Of a stretch of 64,000 nt of DNA, positions 11,794 to 24,600 are shown one piece after another (the stretch's first letter is position 1; the number at the start of each line of letters is the position of its first letter). Source of the stretch: Chinchilla lanigera (lineage: Eukaryota > Chordata > Mammalia > Rodentia > Chinchillidae); assembly GCF_000276665.1 (NCBI RefSeq), contig NW_004955481.1:1639296-1703295 (forward strand), written 5' to 3'. Below the pieces are notes generated by a model. That model was not told the DNA's origin. It searched no databases and saw only the letters and a program-made list of their open reading frames with translations. The position numbers were made by a program, and so were the translations under genes.

Positions 11794-11955
11794 TGCCGGG
11801 CGTGGTGGCACAAGCCGGTAATCCCAGCACTCGGGAGGCTGAGGCAGGAGGATCGTTTCGAGTTCGAGGCCAGCCTGGGCTACAAAGTGAGCTCAAGGCC
11901 AGCCTGAACTACATAGCGAGATCCTGTCTCAAAAAGACAACAACAGAAAAAAGCA
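11794..11955 (+). repeat. Young B1-like SINE
   Basis: Intact GCCGGGCGTGGTGGCACAAG, the GAGTTCGAGGCCAGCCTGGG block and its partial duplicate, then TCAAAAAGACAA tail. Confidence 0.9.
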
Positions 11956-12119
11956 TTAATGGCCACTTTCGAAGAGCCCAGGAACCCCATGAATACCCTA
12001 TGTGCAACAGGTAAAACAAGAAGTTCAGAAAGCCAGAGTTTGAAAAGTAAGAGTACCGACGCACCGTGACCAACGTAAGACCGCCTCTACTGGGGAGAGA
12101 CTAGGTCACAAGCACAACT

Positions 12120-12662
12120 GACTATGCGTGGCCCCGCCCTGGTCTGGGCGGCGGGCGCGGGAGGGAAGACAGCACGGAAGCCAGGGGCCTAAACCGCAGA
12201 AGCTCTTGCAGGCGACTTCCGCCGGAAGATGCCCCCTTTTCGACCCCGCGCGGGGCAAGCTGGGAGTAGCGGGGAGGTGGGGCTCCGGAGCCGGCCTTTC
12301 GCTCGCTCACATGGGACTTATTACGTCGCATTCTATTGACGGTCAAGACATCTTCCCGGGCCCGGCTCTGAGCCTGTAGCCATTTAGCATCTGTTGGAGA
12401 GTCCCGCCTCTTTTCCCAAAGCGCATCACTCAGAACCCTTGGCGTAGCAAGACCCGCCTCTTACGGAAGCCGAGGCGGACTGTCAGAATACGGAACAAAA
12501 ACAACCAGGAACTAGTGAGGCTTCCGAGACCTGCTGCCCGAGTGGTTGCTTGGGAGGGGACCAGCATAGATAGGGAGACGCGAGCCTGCCGGGCCACCGC
12601 GTGGGGATGATGGCCGCAGAGAGCCAACAGGACCTGTCTGAGGCAAAACAGATGAAGCTCAG
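12120..12662 (+). promoter_or_regulatory. INPP5K: CpG-rich INPP5K promoter region
   Basis: GC- and CpG-rich sequence directly upstream of and including the first INPP5K coding exon. It contrasts with the AT-rich SINE spacer before it. No TATA box is evident. An inverted pair of ETS-type cores (ACTTCC-GCC-GGAAGA) lies at 12215-12229, and further CGGAAG-like cores follow, for example near 12463. Transcription start sites cannot be read from sequence. Confidence 0.6.
12607..12662 (+). CDS. INPP5K: INPP5K coding exon 1
   Basis: Two tandem ATGs (12607 and 12610) open [18 protein letters not shown]. Donor GTAAGG follows, phase 2, completing Ser19 with exon 2. I chose this start because it is CpG-island proximal and joins in phase to the conserved SIHVVTWN of exon 2. 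The sequence differs from the human N-terminus I recall (MSSRKLSGPKGRR), so an alternative first exon is possible. Confidence 0.75.
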
Positions 12663-15600
12663 GTAAGGAGAACACCTGCGAGCGGGCTGACCTGTTCGGC
12701 AGAATCGCTGGCTGAAGCCCTGTAGGGATGGCGGGCCTTTGGACAGAACCAGACGGGGAGAGAATGGGCGAGCCCACTACTCGGTTGCCCCCCTACGTTC
12801 TTCCAGACCAAGGCCGAGTGGAATGTGTAGGGTCTGCGGCTCGCGCCTTCCCTAAATTTAGGCGCTGGAACTCATTCCGGCTGGGGCGCCCCGGACCCTG
12901 TAGGTCTTTGGGGGAGAGACTTGTGCTGGGCTGTTAAAGACATAATGCGTTCGCTCCTTAGCTGTAGACTACAAGTCTAAGTCCTATTTTGAAAATCAGT
13001 TACATACACCTTGGGGATCTGCCTGATCCCTTTATGACCTCCGAAATTCAAAATCAGATTTAGATAAGTTCCTTTAATGAAGTGAAGCCTGATCTCATGC
13101 TTGCTCTTTCACGAAGAACAACGTTAATCACCAACTTACTGTAAGTCACGTTGCACGAGTTTACTGCTAATCTCAGTCCTGAGAGTGGGGACAAGAAATC
13201 CCGACTTTTGTTCTCCATCCTGGAAGAAAAAGTCCCTTGGGAAGCAAGGAGCCTTTGAATAAAGGGCTGCCTTCCTTAATCCTCTGTTGGACAGCAGGGG
13301 GAGATCGTAAACAAATGAAGTACATAATCTCATCGTTCCAGAGAAGGCGGTTTTTGTATTTTGTTTACATTCAAGGGAGAGGCAGGAAGTTGCTTTAAGC
13401 TGGCCAAGAATTTCTTCAAGTCAGGCTTTTTAGGACATGAACCTCTAAGAACAAGGCCTAGTGGAGAAGACATGTTTTGAACCTGCCCTTTCCTCCCAGC
13501 GCCTCCGCCCCCCAGCCTCCCCTGGTCCCGTTCTGGATCTTTAGTTGCTGCGGGTACTCTTTCTCATAGTATTCTTAAGATTCACAGGAAGTTTGGTGGC
13601 TGTTCTTGATCTCTGCAGAGTCTGCACCTCCTGCCTCATCTGTACTCAGCACAGTCTGGGCTTCCTTGGAGTGTTGCTGGAATTATTAACCAGCTCTTCA
13701 AACCGAGTGTCCTGGCGCACATCTGTAATCCCAGCACTTGGGAGACTGAGGCAGGAGGACCGATGCAAGGCCATCCTGGAGGCCAGCCTGGGCTACATAG
13801 TGAGTTCAAGGCCAGCCTGAACTACATAGTAGGACCCTGTCTCAAACCCTCCTCCCCCCCGCAACAAAAAATGCTATTCAGGTCTCTTTCCTCTGGCCTC
13901 TGACAGGACATAGTGTTATGGAGAGCCACTGATCTAGTTCTCTTGTATGAAGCTGAGATAATGTTATCCAACCCCCCCCCAAAAAAGATAATGTTATCCA
14001 ATTAATGACTTTGCCCAAGAGAGGGTAGACTCAAGAGACAGGCTAAGAAACTGGTTGCTTAGACACTTCTCAGGCTCCCTGAAGACTTGGTGGAATTTGT
14101 TGAGCTACGGGGATCTGCAAGCAAGGGAATATAATGTTATCTCTGTTATTTTTGAAATCCCCTTGCTCTAGCAGCTCAAGGCCTCTCACAACATATAGTC
14201 TGAACCTGAACCCTGAGATCTTCCTAGTGGTCTTAGGAACCCCTGAGTTGATGGGTAGGGGTAGGGAGTTATTGACTGACCCATAGATAGATGATCATTG
14301 AAGTGTAGAGGGCTGGAGAAGCTGATGGATTAATAAATTCCTGGCCATCCAGCCCCGCATCCTTTCCTTTGCTTAACCAAAAGCCTGTGGGTTCCCTTTG
14401 GCAGCTCTGCTGTGGTTGGCAACACCAGTGCAGCCACATGTGGGCAGCTGTGGGCCTGCATGGAGAATCCAGTCCAGGGTAGATTCCTGCTTCAGGGGAT
14501 AAAAATGAAGATGGAAAAAAAAAAAAATGAGGATGAAGTCCATTGCTCCTCCTCGCACCAGATGCAGAGACACATTTCCCATTATGATGCAGTGGACTGT
14601 GGTATTAGCATTAGCAGGCCTAGAGCCTTGTCCATTATCTTGACAAGATCTTAGCGCCTTCCTCCATGACTTCCCTTTGTATCTTTCCCACAGCATTCAT
14701 GTTGTGACCTGGAATGTGGCCTCAGAAGCACCCCCTCTAGACCTCAGTGACCTGCTTCAGCTGAATGATCCAAACCTGAACCTGGACATATACATCATTG
14801 GGTAGGTAACTTCAAGGCCCTTTTACTCATCCTTCTAATCCTGTGGGGAACTTCTGCAGCTTACCTTTCTTGCTCTGGAGTCTAAAGGTGGGGTGTTTTC
14901 AGCCTCACTGGGATCAGTCCAGTGTCTCTTGTCCTGGATCAGCAGTGGCCAGATGTTGGAAACTAGCAGCCAAACAGCTGAGGGTGGGAGAAATCATGGC
15001 CTTCAGAATAGGGCTAGAAAGTCTGGTGAGTGCAGCACTAAATGTCTTTGAATGCCAAGTATGGTGGCACACACCTGTAACCCCAGCAGTTGGGAGGCTG
15101 AGGCAGGAGAATCGTCTCAAGTTTGAGGCCAGCCTGGGCTACATAATGAGTTCAAGGCCAGCCTGAACTACATAGTGAAACCCTATCTCAAAAAACTAAG
15201 GGGAGGGCCGGGGATATAGCTCAGTGGTATAGCACCTGCCTGGCAAGCGCAAGGTCCTGAGTTCAATTCCCAGTACCCCCCAAAAAAGGGGGGGAATGTC
15301 TTTGGGAGAAGGTGGTATTCTCCTCTGACCGGGGATGGTCAGTTTGCAGGAAATGAACTCTGGGATCGTAAGCCTCCTTTCCGACACTGCCTTTGAAGAC
15401 CCGTGGAGCAGTGTCCTCATGGATGTGCTCGCCCCTCTGAGCTTCATCAAGGTAATTTACACATTCATGAGGGATGAAAAAAATGTCACCTCCTCTGACC
15501 CCCATTGTCTGGTCTGATGTGTTCTTCCCAATCCTGCTCAGCTATTCGTGCTATTTCCCCTTTATTCAAAGGTTTAAGCCTCACTCTCCCTGGCCCCCTG

Positions 15601-18600
15601 GGGATCTTGCAAGGCTTGTGCCTTTCCAAGATGCCCTGATTCAAGCTAGGATTCTAGGGTTTAGTTTCACACCTATTTGTCACCTTGGGAGAACTCCTAG
15701 TGCAGGTGCAGCCAAGAGTATTAACGCCAGAGTGCCCACCTCTGCCTCACTCTCCAGTTTCTGCCCATTGCCCAACCTGAAATCTCTGAGTATAGTAATT
15801 GCTGCCTCTTATAGAATGCTTCTTTGGTGTTAAAGATTAAAAATAAACTCTTTTTTTCCTTGTGTATTAAAGGTTGAACCCAGGGCCTTGTGCATACTAG
15901 ACAAGTACTCTACCACTGAGGTTCATCTCCAGCTCTTTTTCAGAGTTTATTTTGCTAAGTTGCCCAGACTGTCCTTGAATTTGTGATCCTTCTACCTCAG
16001 CTGTAAATAAACTTCTCACATACATTATTTTAAAATCTTCACATTGCTCTTGAAATGGAGGTATTCTGCAGATAAAACTCTGGTTCAGAAAACACAGGCT
16101 TTTTGGTATTCAGATCTAGGTCTTTCAAATTTTATAGTCCATGTTCTAAATTACTGTATTTCATTGCTGTACTAGTGAGCTGTAAGGCTTAGAGGTATCA
16201 GGTGTCCTCTGATCATCTGACATGCAGGTCAAATCCCTGGAGGTCAGGAGGTTAGGAAAGGGGAGGTAGGGAACCAGGCATGGTGGTGCACATTTGTAAT
16301 CCCAGCACTTGGGAGACTGAGGCAGGAAGATTGTGAATTCAAGTCCAACCTGAGCTACATAGGGAGTTTCAGGCTAGCCTCCACTACAGACCATGTCTCA
16401 AAAAGGTAAAAAAAATAGGGGCTAGGGATTTAGCTCAGTGGCACAGCACCTTCCTGGCAAGTGCAAGGTCGTGAGTTCAATTCCCAGTACCGGAAAACAA
16501 ACAAAAAAACCAAAAAATTGGCGGCACATGGTGGCACACACTGTAATCCCCAGCACTCAGAAGGCTGAGGTAGGAAGAGCACCACACATTCAAGCCCAGC
16601 CTAAACTACATAGCAAGACCCTGTCTCAAAAAAAAACCAAAACAAAGTTTAAAAAAAAAAAAAAAACAGAAAAGGGATGATAAATAGGTTCTTTTTGTTT
16701 ATTTGGGGTTTTTTTGTTTTTTTCCGGTACTGGGAATTGAACTCATGACCTCGCGCTTGGCAGGCAGGCGCTGTGCCGCTGAGCTAAATACCCCACCCCA
16801 ATACATAGGTTCTTAATCTGAGAGACCATATGGTGAAACTTTAGACCTTAGTAGAATCCACAGAAGGCTCTAGGTTGCTGCATCTTTGTTCTGCCTTGCA
16901 CCATACGGGTGAAACACGCTTCCCTTCAAAGTACCTAGTTTACAACCTCTTAGAAATGCCCAAAATCTTTTTGTTTCCTCCTCAGGGTGACTGCTGTTCT
17001 TCATTCTGTTACCAGGGCTGGACATGTGGCTGAGCAGTGCAGCGCTAGCCCAGCATACACAAAGTTCAGTCCCCTGCACCTGGGTGGGAGGTTGCCCCTC
17101 TTTCTCTGAGGATGCTAGAGCAAGAGCTGTGCGTCCTTGAAGGATAAGAGGGAGTATAGGATTTAGTCCTCTTGCAGGAGGATTGCCACAAGTTTGAGGC
17201 CATCTGGGGCTACCTAGTGAATTCAAAACCAATCTGAACTACACAATAAGACCCATATCAAAAAANNNNNNNNNNNNNNNNNNNNNNNNNNNNNNNNNNN
17301 NNNNNNNNNNNNNNNNNNNNNNNNNNNNNNNNNNNNNNNNNNNNNNNNNNNNNNNNNNNNNNNNNTTTAAAAATAAATAAATAAACTTTACAAACCCCTA
17401 GCCCACCATAAAAAAAAAAAAAAAAAAAAACAAACGTTCCCACCGGCAGCCTGGAACAAAAGATTTAGTCTTCCTGCTGAGACTAGAAAATGCCAAGCTC
17501 TTGTTTCCTTCCTAATCGATTGCAGGCCTTTCCCTACAGACTTGGAGCTAGATCCTCATGAAGGGCTGAGCCACCTCTCTCACCTCTCTTTTCCTTCCCA
17601 ACAGGGCTCCTTGAGCCTTGGCAAACTGGCAAGGGATTGGTAGGATGGGATTGAGCCAAGGAAACTAGCTCAGCCTGTAGTGGCGACGCTACCCATTCCA
17701 TCCACGAAGCTTCCCGAGGTTGGGTGGGTAGCCTAAGGGCCAGATACCAGAACGGATGCTGCTCCTTGCCCCACCCGGGAATTGAGGTTCACAGGCAAGC
17801 CCTCTTTATGGTCTGTTCTTTAGATAGGCATTTGCCACCTACAGGTTGAGAAGCACGGGTTGACCCCTTTTGCTGTTTCAGGACTTCCCACCACCTCCTG
17901 CCAGTCCCTTCTTCAGTACCTCCTACTTCACTTCCTCCAACCGGAATTTCCCCTGAAGTCTCCTGCTTTTCCCCACAGCCCCGCCTTTCTCCTACTCTGA
18001 CTCTCTTAACCCCCAAGCCCATCCTCCTTACCTCTCACTTCCTCCTATTCCTTCACAAAGTAGAATGGTCACTATGATAGAGCCCAGTGCCCTAAACCTG
18101 GTCTGTGAGTTAAGCTTAAGCTCAAATCTGTTGCTAAATGTTTATCAGATGCCAGCCCTTACTGTGGGAGTCAGTCCCTCATAGTCCAGCCCAAGTGGGG
18201 GTGGCGGGGGGGTGGTGAGGACATATTTGTAACATCTTCTGACCAACCTCAGGTTCTAACGCTTCCCTTACTCAGTGCAGAGTTTGGGGTTCCCCCTGCT
18301 TTGAGTCTTCTACTATGCTAAGGTTCCTAGCCTGTGGGATCAAGTTTCATAATTCCTGGAAGGCCCCAGTACACTCCCCACCCGGGGATTTCCTTCTTGG
18401 CCTCTGCACCTCCTGCTCCGGAAACAACTACTTGGACGGTGGGTGTAGACAGCCCGAACCTGAGAGAGAGTCACTGGCTGCAGCCTGTTCCCACGCCAAG
18501 CCCCTGCAGCTGCAGATAGTGGCATTTTGGCAGTCCTAAATAGTTTCTACTGGTTCCTTAGCCTCCCTGACCTCAGTCTCACATCTACAAAACAGACAGT

Positions 18601-21600
18601 GGTTGGTGAAAGGATTCCATGAGATCCAAGTACTTTAGTAGATGTTATTCTCCCAAACCTGCAAACATACATCCTTCATACTCGCTGTCACCCCCAGTGC
18701 ATTGCCTTCATGGACATCCAACTGCACACAATCTGTAGTTACTTGTGGGGGGCAGCCTTTGCCGTACCATTTTCTCACTGAGCTAGAACATGTACAGAAA
18801 AAGAGTGCAGAAAGGAAGTGTATGTGTGGGCGTGCACGCTTGGATGGTGGTGTGTGCTTGGGTGTACTTGGGAGGCTGAGGGATTACAAGTTCAGAGCAA
18901 GTCTGGGCAAATGAGTGAGACTCTATCTCAAAGTAAAGGGGTGGACTGGGGATATAGCTCAGTAGTAGAGTACTTGCCTACCATGTGTGAGGCCTGAATT
19001 GCCCAACACCACATACACACAAAAAGTACAGTTTGGTGGATTTTACACATATACACATACCCATATTACCATGAGTGAGGTCAAAATACAGAATACAGTG
19101 GCATAGTGCCTGGCTAGCAAGTGTGAGGTCCTGAGTTCAATCCCAGTACTGCCCCCCAAAAAACCCAAACAAACAAAAAACTAAACAAAATACTGAATCA
19201 GCACACACCTGTAATCTTAGCACTTGGCAGCCTGAGGCAGGAGGATCGCTGCAAATTCAAGGCCAGTCTCAGCTATATAGTGTGTTCAAGGCCAGCCTAA
19301 ACTACATAGGGAGACCTTGTATCCAAAAAAAAGAAAGAAAAGAAGGAAGGAAGGAGGGAAAGAAGGAAGGAGGGAGGGAAAGAAAGAAAAGAAAGAACAG
19401 AATGTTTCCATTGTTCTAAAAGCCTCTGTCCATGTTCCCTCCCTGCATTTATGTACTTTTAGGAATCCTTGAAGCCAGACAGTGGCCTATGCCTGTATTC
19501 CAAGCTACTTTGGACACTGAGGCAGAGGATTGCAAGTTTAAGGCCAGATGGGGCAACACACCAAGGCTACATTTCAGGAAAAATAAAAATAGAATCCTTG
19601 AACCAAAAAATAATAGCTATCAGTTCTTCCGATCATCTGTGACATAGTATTGTTCCTGCTCTATCAAGGATACGATAGGCTGAGCTGCTTGCCAGTACCC
19701 AAGAATCTCAGGGCAGCGTCAGTGAGAGGAGCACCTAGCATGTGTACAGCTAGGACTGAAGAGTTAGTGCCCCTCTCATAGTGGCAGGAGGCTTCTGTTC
19801 CCTCTATCCCCAAGTCCACCAGCAAAAAGTGAAACCTGAGCTCCTAGAGTATACTGTACCTGAGGGAAAGAAAGAAAATGAGTAACACTGACACACTGGA
19901 ACACCATAGGCCCTTGGGGTAGCACTGTAGATCGCCTTGGGGCTCTGTAGATCGCCTAGCACCCGGCCTGACGGATACAGTTGGCATGTGCAGTTCAGTG
20001 AATGACTTTCTTTTGGGGGGAAGTACCAGAAATCAAACTCAGGATCTTGTGCTTGCCAGGCAGGCACTTATGCCGCTGAGCTATGTCCCCGGCCCCAATG
20101 AATGACTTTTGCCCTCGTTCTTCTGCAGATCTCCCACATCCGAATGCAGGGACTCCTCTTGATAGTCTTTGCCAAGTACCAGCATTTGCCCTTCATTCAG
20201 ATCCTCTCTACAAAATCTACCCCTACTGGTCTCTACGGGTACTGGGTAAGGACTGAGCTATTCTTTGAGCCATGAGCTGGGAAAGGTGGGGAGCATTGAG
20301 CTGAGTGAAGGAAAGAGGAAATGAAATGAATGTTGGCCCTCCATCCAGCCCAGTACCTTGCATACTCTTTCTCCTACCTCAGAGAGGAATGGGCATCCCT
20401 GAGACTCCAGGCTGGGTGGACTGGGCTCTATACACGGACAGATTCCCCGAGGAAGCTGGGTGTGTCCCTGAGAGATCCCACTGAGAGTGAGACTGTCGCC
20501 CCCAGGTCTGGGATAGGAAAAGGTGCCAACCCAGAGTAGTCTCCCACCCTTCTGTCAACTATCCCACCAGGGGAACAAAGGGGGAGTCAACATCTTCCTG
20601 AAAGTTTACGGCTACTATGTCAGCATCGTCAACTGCCACCTGCCTCCCCACATGGCTAACAATGACCAGCGGCTGGAGCACTTTGACCGTATTCTGGAGA
20701 TGCAGAATTTTAAGGGACATGATGTCCCCAACATCCTGGACCATGAGTGAGCATGGAGCTGTGAACCATCACCCTGCCCTCTCTCCATGCCAACCCCGTT
20801 TCTTTCCCAGACAGTCAGTAGTGCTTTCTCTCCCACCCTGTCCCTCACCCCTCCCCTGATGTCCCATGCACTGCCCAAGAAACCCTGGACATTCCTAAAC
20901 AGCCAAGGTCAAGAACCTTGTGGTAAGCCAGGCATGGGAACACACACCTGTAATGCCAGCTACTCAGGAAGCTGAGGCAGGAGGATCATAATTTTGAGGC
21001 CTGCCTCTGCTACATAGCAAGACTGAGTCTTAAAAAACAAAACAATGAGCTGAGTATGGTGGCACACACCTGTATTCCTAGCACTTGAGAGGCTGAGGTA
21101 GGAGGATCACCACAAGATCGAGGCCAGCCTGGGCTACATAGTGAGTTCAAGGCCATCCTGATCTATGTAATGAGACCCTGTCTCCAACAAAACAAAACAA
21201 TGTACCAGTAAACCCTTGAACTACTCATTTTTTTCCAAGGGCTGGTTATAATTCAAGTTGTCAATTGAAGGCTCAGACTCCTCCACACAGCCTTCAAAGT
21301 CTCTTGTCTATACAGGCAGATCTGTTTAGAGAGACATTAGCCCAGGATTTCTCAATGAACCCATACAGGAAAGGATGTAGTAATGTTCCTTTCAGAACTC
21401 TTTAAGGGTTAAATGTGTGTCTGAGACCATCTGGAAGCACAAGCAGCTAGCATTCAGGTCATAACTCAAGACTTCACTAGTAAATTAAAACAAAAACTCC
21501 AGGGTTCACTGTAATCCCAGCACTTTTGAGGCTGAGGCAGGAGGATCACTGTGAGTTTGAAGCCAGCCAGGGTTACGCAGTGAGTTCAAGGCTAGGCTGA

Positions 21601-24600
21601 ACTGTAGAATGAGACCCTATCTCAAAAAGCAAAACCAAACAAAAACAAAAGAAAACCTGAAGTTCTTAAGGTCAGTAGGAGGGTTATTTCTCAGCCTGTG
21701 CTGGTGGCCAGTTAAGAGGGAGGGAGGGAGAGGAAGGGCTGGAGTCTGGTGTATTTTCCATGTGCCCCTTTGAGCTGGTCTCTTCAGCCTGAATGATGGG
21801 ACCAGAGCCATGAGAATAGTCTTTCTGGACCCACGCATGTCCTTGTCACCATGTGATGCCCTCTTAGCATCTGTCTTCTCACCTGCCCCCTTGAGCTTTG
21901 TGCTCTCCAGTAGCTCTTAGACTGAGCAGACCCGAGTTTCCTGTTGCTCCTCCTTTCTCTGACCTCATCACAAACCCTCAGGCTGCCCTCCTTTCTTTTT
22001 AAAGCCTCATTCTCTGGTTTGGAGACATGAACTTTCGGATCGAGAACTTCGGGTTGCACTTTGTTCGGGAATGCATAAAAAATCAGTGCTACATCAACCT
22101 GTGGGAGAAGGATCAGGTATCAAGCAAAGGGGGGGTTCCCAAAGGGTACTCCGAGCCCACTGTGGTCGCTGTGAAAAGCGCAGAGGGCATCCCTTGGGGG
22201 CCCTGGGGCTGTTCCTCCCCTGTGAGTCGGGAAGGAGTCTACAGTAGGGCTGGGTGGGGCAGCCATCCTGCCCATGCTTGCGCTTTACCTGTGCTCTAGA
22301 ATAGGGAGCCAGAAGGGCTTTGGCCTGATGTGACCCCACACTGCCCGTCTGTCCCCTTGTGTCCTTGCCGTCTTTGCCATCCCCGATCTTGTTCGTTTCC
22401 TGGAGGATGATATGCCTTTTGGGGACCCTGGCCACTCAAAGCCTGTTTCCTGTGGTCTGAGGACTGGGAAACGGCAAGCAGCTGCCTCCTCTGGGACTGT
22501 GGGGTCATGTTTCCAGGATTCAGCCGCTATCTGGGGTGGTGGCAGGGGCGGGGGCACTGAGGCAGCCACGGGGACAGTGAGAAAATAGATTGTGGTCCTG
22601 GGTCGGGACTGTGGAGAAATCGGGACTCTGCCTCTGTCTGCAGCTCAGCATTGCCAAGAGACATGACCCACTGCTCCGGGAGTTCCAGGAGGGTCCCCTG
22701 CGCTTTCCGCCCACCTACAAGTTTGATAAGAACTCCAACAACTATGACACCAGGTGAGGAGGAAATGGGTGCCCAGGAGGCCCAGGAAGTAGAATGATAC
22801 TAGCACTAGTGGCTGTCAGAGCTGCTGCAGAATAGAAGTATAGAAGCAGGACTAGATCCAGTAATCACCTCTCCTGTGTGGCACCTCTTGCCCACTGTAG
22901 GAAGTGCTGACTGGGAGCTGTCCCAGATGATCCTCAGAGCAGAGGGCAAAGCAAGGGACGGGGGAGGGACAGGGAGAGGATGGAAATGGTTGGAGCCAAG
23001 GGAGGTAGTCCTGACACAGGGGGGAAGGTACATCAGCATTTTGGGAACCCCTGCCCCACTTCCTATGCTCTTCTGGTCCCCAGGTAGAAGACAGAAAGCT
23101 TGACTCATGGTTAGTGGTATTAAGTACCCCTGCCAGCCTATGAGGCAGCAGATACAATGTGGGATGTGAAGAGGTAGGGGGAATTTCATGGTGAGCAATG
23201 CAGAGGCATCAGGCATGGTGATAGATGTCTCTGTTCCCCGCCGTTTGCGAAATTGGTGCAGGAGGACATGAGCCTGCAGTGTGAAGCCAGCCTGGGCAAC
23301 ATGGTGAGACCCTTTCCCAAAAAACCAACAAAACAAAATCAGAGACATTGCATCTAGGGCTGTGCTGCCCCTCTTCAGCTGTATAATCTTGGACAAGGTG
23401 TTTAAACCTCAGTGTGGCCATCCACAAAATGAACAAAACACACCTGATGGGATGAGGGCTGAATTGAGACCTTGAATGTATTACCCCAGTGCTTGGCCCC
23501 CAGGAAGCATGGGTAATAACTGCAATTGTTATTCTTAGTTTCATCTCCTTGAGTGGTGGTGGGATATTTGTTTGTAATTTTATTTTATGGGACAGGGTAT
23601 TGCTATGCAGTTCAGGCTAGCCTTGAATTCACTATGTAGTCCAGGCTGGCCTCGAACTCACAGTGCTCCTTCTGCCTCAGCCTCACTAGTGCTGGGATTA
23701 AGGCATGTGCAAAATGGCTGGCTGTCTGGTGGTAGTTTTACTGAAAACATTTCTAAGACGCTCAAGAGGGAGAGAAAGGGCTAAAAACAGCTTTGGCAAC
23801 AGGTCCCTGGTGGACCCTAGTGCCCTCGAAGAAAAGAAGAACCCTTCATTTTAGGGAGCTGCTAATTTCGCCTAAATCAGCTTCTTCATTCCTCCTTGCA
23901 AACCTGTCTTATGCAGGAGGTGAGAGATGCCTATGGATGTCTTCACAGCTGGCTGGGCGGGGGCAGAAGGATGAACTGGAGGCTTGTTTCTGGAATTAGT
24001 ATGCCAGAGCCAAAATGCGCTCGCCAAGGAGAGAGAGAGGGTGAGCCACTTCAGGAGTGTGGAGCAAGATGGGGTGGGATGATGGCCGAGGCTGACCACA
24101 CAAGCGGAGGCAGTGAACATTGGTGACGGAGCAAGCAGAAAAAGAGGCAAGAGGGCAGGCCCTGGCCACAGCTGCAGCAAGACTGCCTGTCTCTTCAGCC
24201 ATCTATTGGAAGTGAGACTGTAAGGCCTCAGTGAACTGGCTGGGGCCTTAGAGGCTGGAACCTCTACCACTGAATGCAAAACCTCAATTGTGGGGTGAAG
24301 ATGAGCTTAGCAGTAGAGCCCTTGCCTGGCATGTACAAAGGCCCTGGGTTCAATCACAGCACTGCTCAAAAAAAGAAGTGGGGGGACACCAACAGAGAAA
24401 CAAGACCTCACTTGCCATGTGTTCAGGGTACAATTCGGAGACTGCCAGCAGACTGTCAGCCCTTGAAGCAGCTGGGTCTGGGCTGGAGTTGGCAGGGTCT
24501 GACGGGGTCAGTAGGCCCACAGAGGGTAAAGGCTCAGGTAGCTCAGCTAGCGGTGAGCTGGGACTCAGACCCCACTGGACTCTGTAGTGCTTTCCTCAGA

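Noticed and set aside
15206..15295. tRNA-like sequence with A- and B-boxes (and many similar copies)
   Set aside because: Followed by an A-rich tail, repeated dozens of times, often with target duplications, and lacking a full cloverleaf: ID-type SINEs, not tRNA genes.
22806..23396. 196-codon minus-strand open frame in INPP5K intron 7
   Set aside because: It includes reverse SINE-derived peptide ([12 protein letters not shown]) and no domain. Chance intronic frame.
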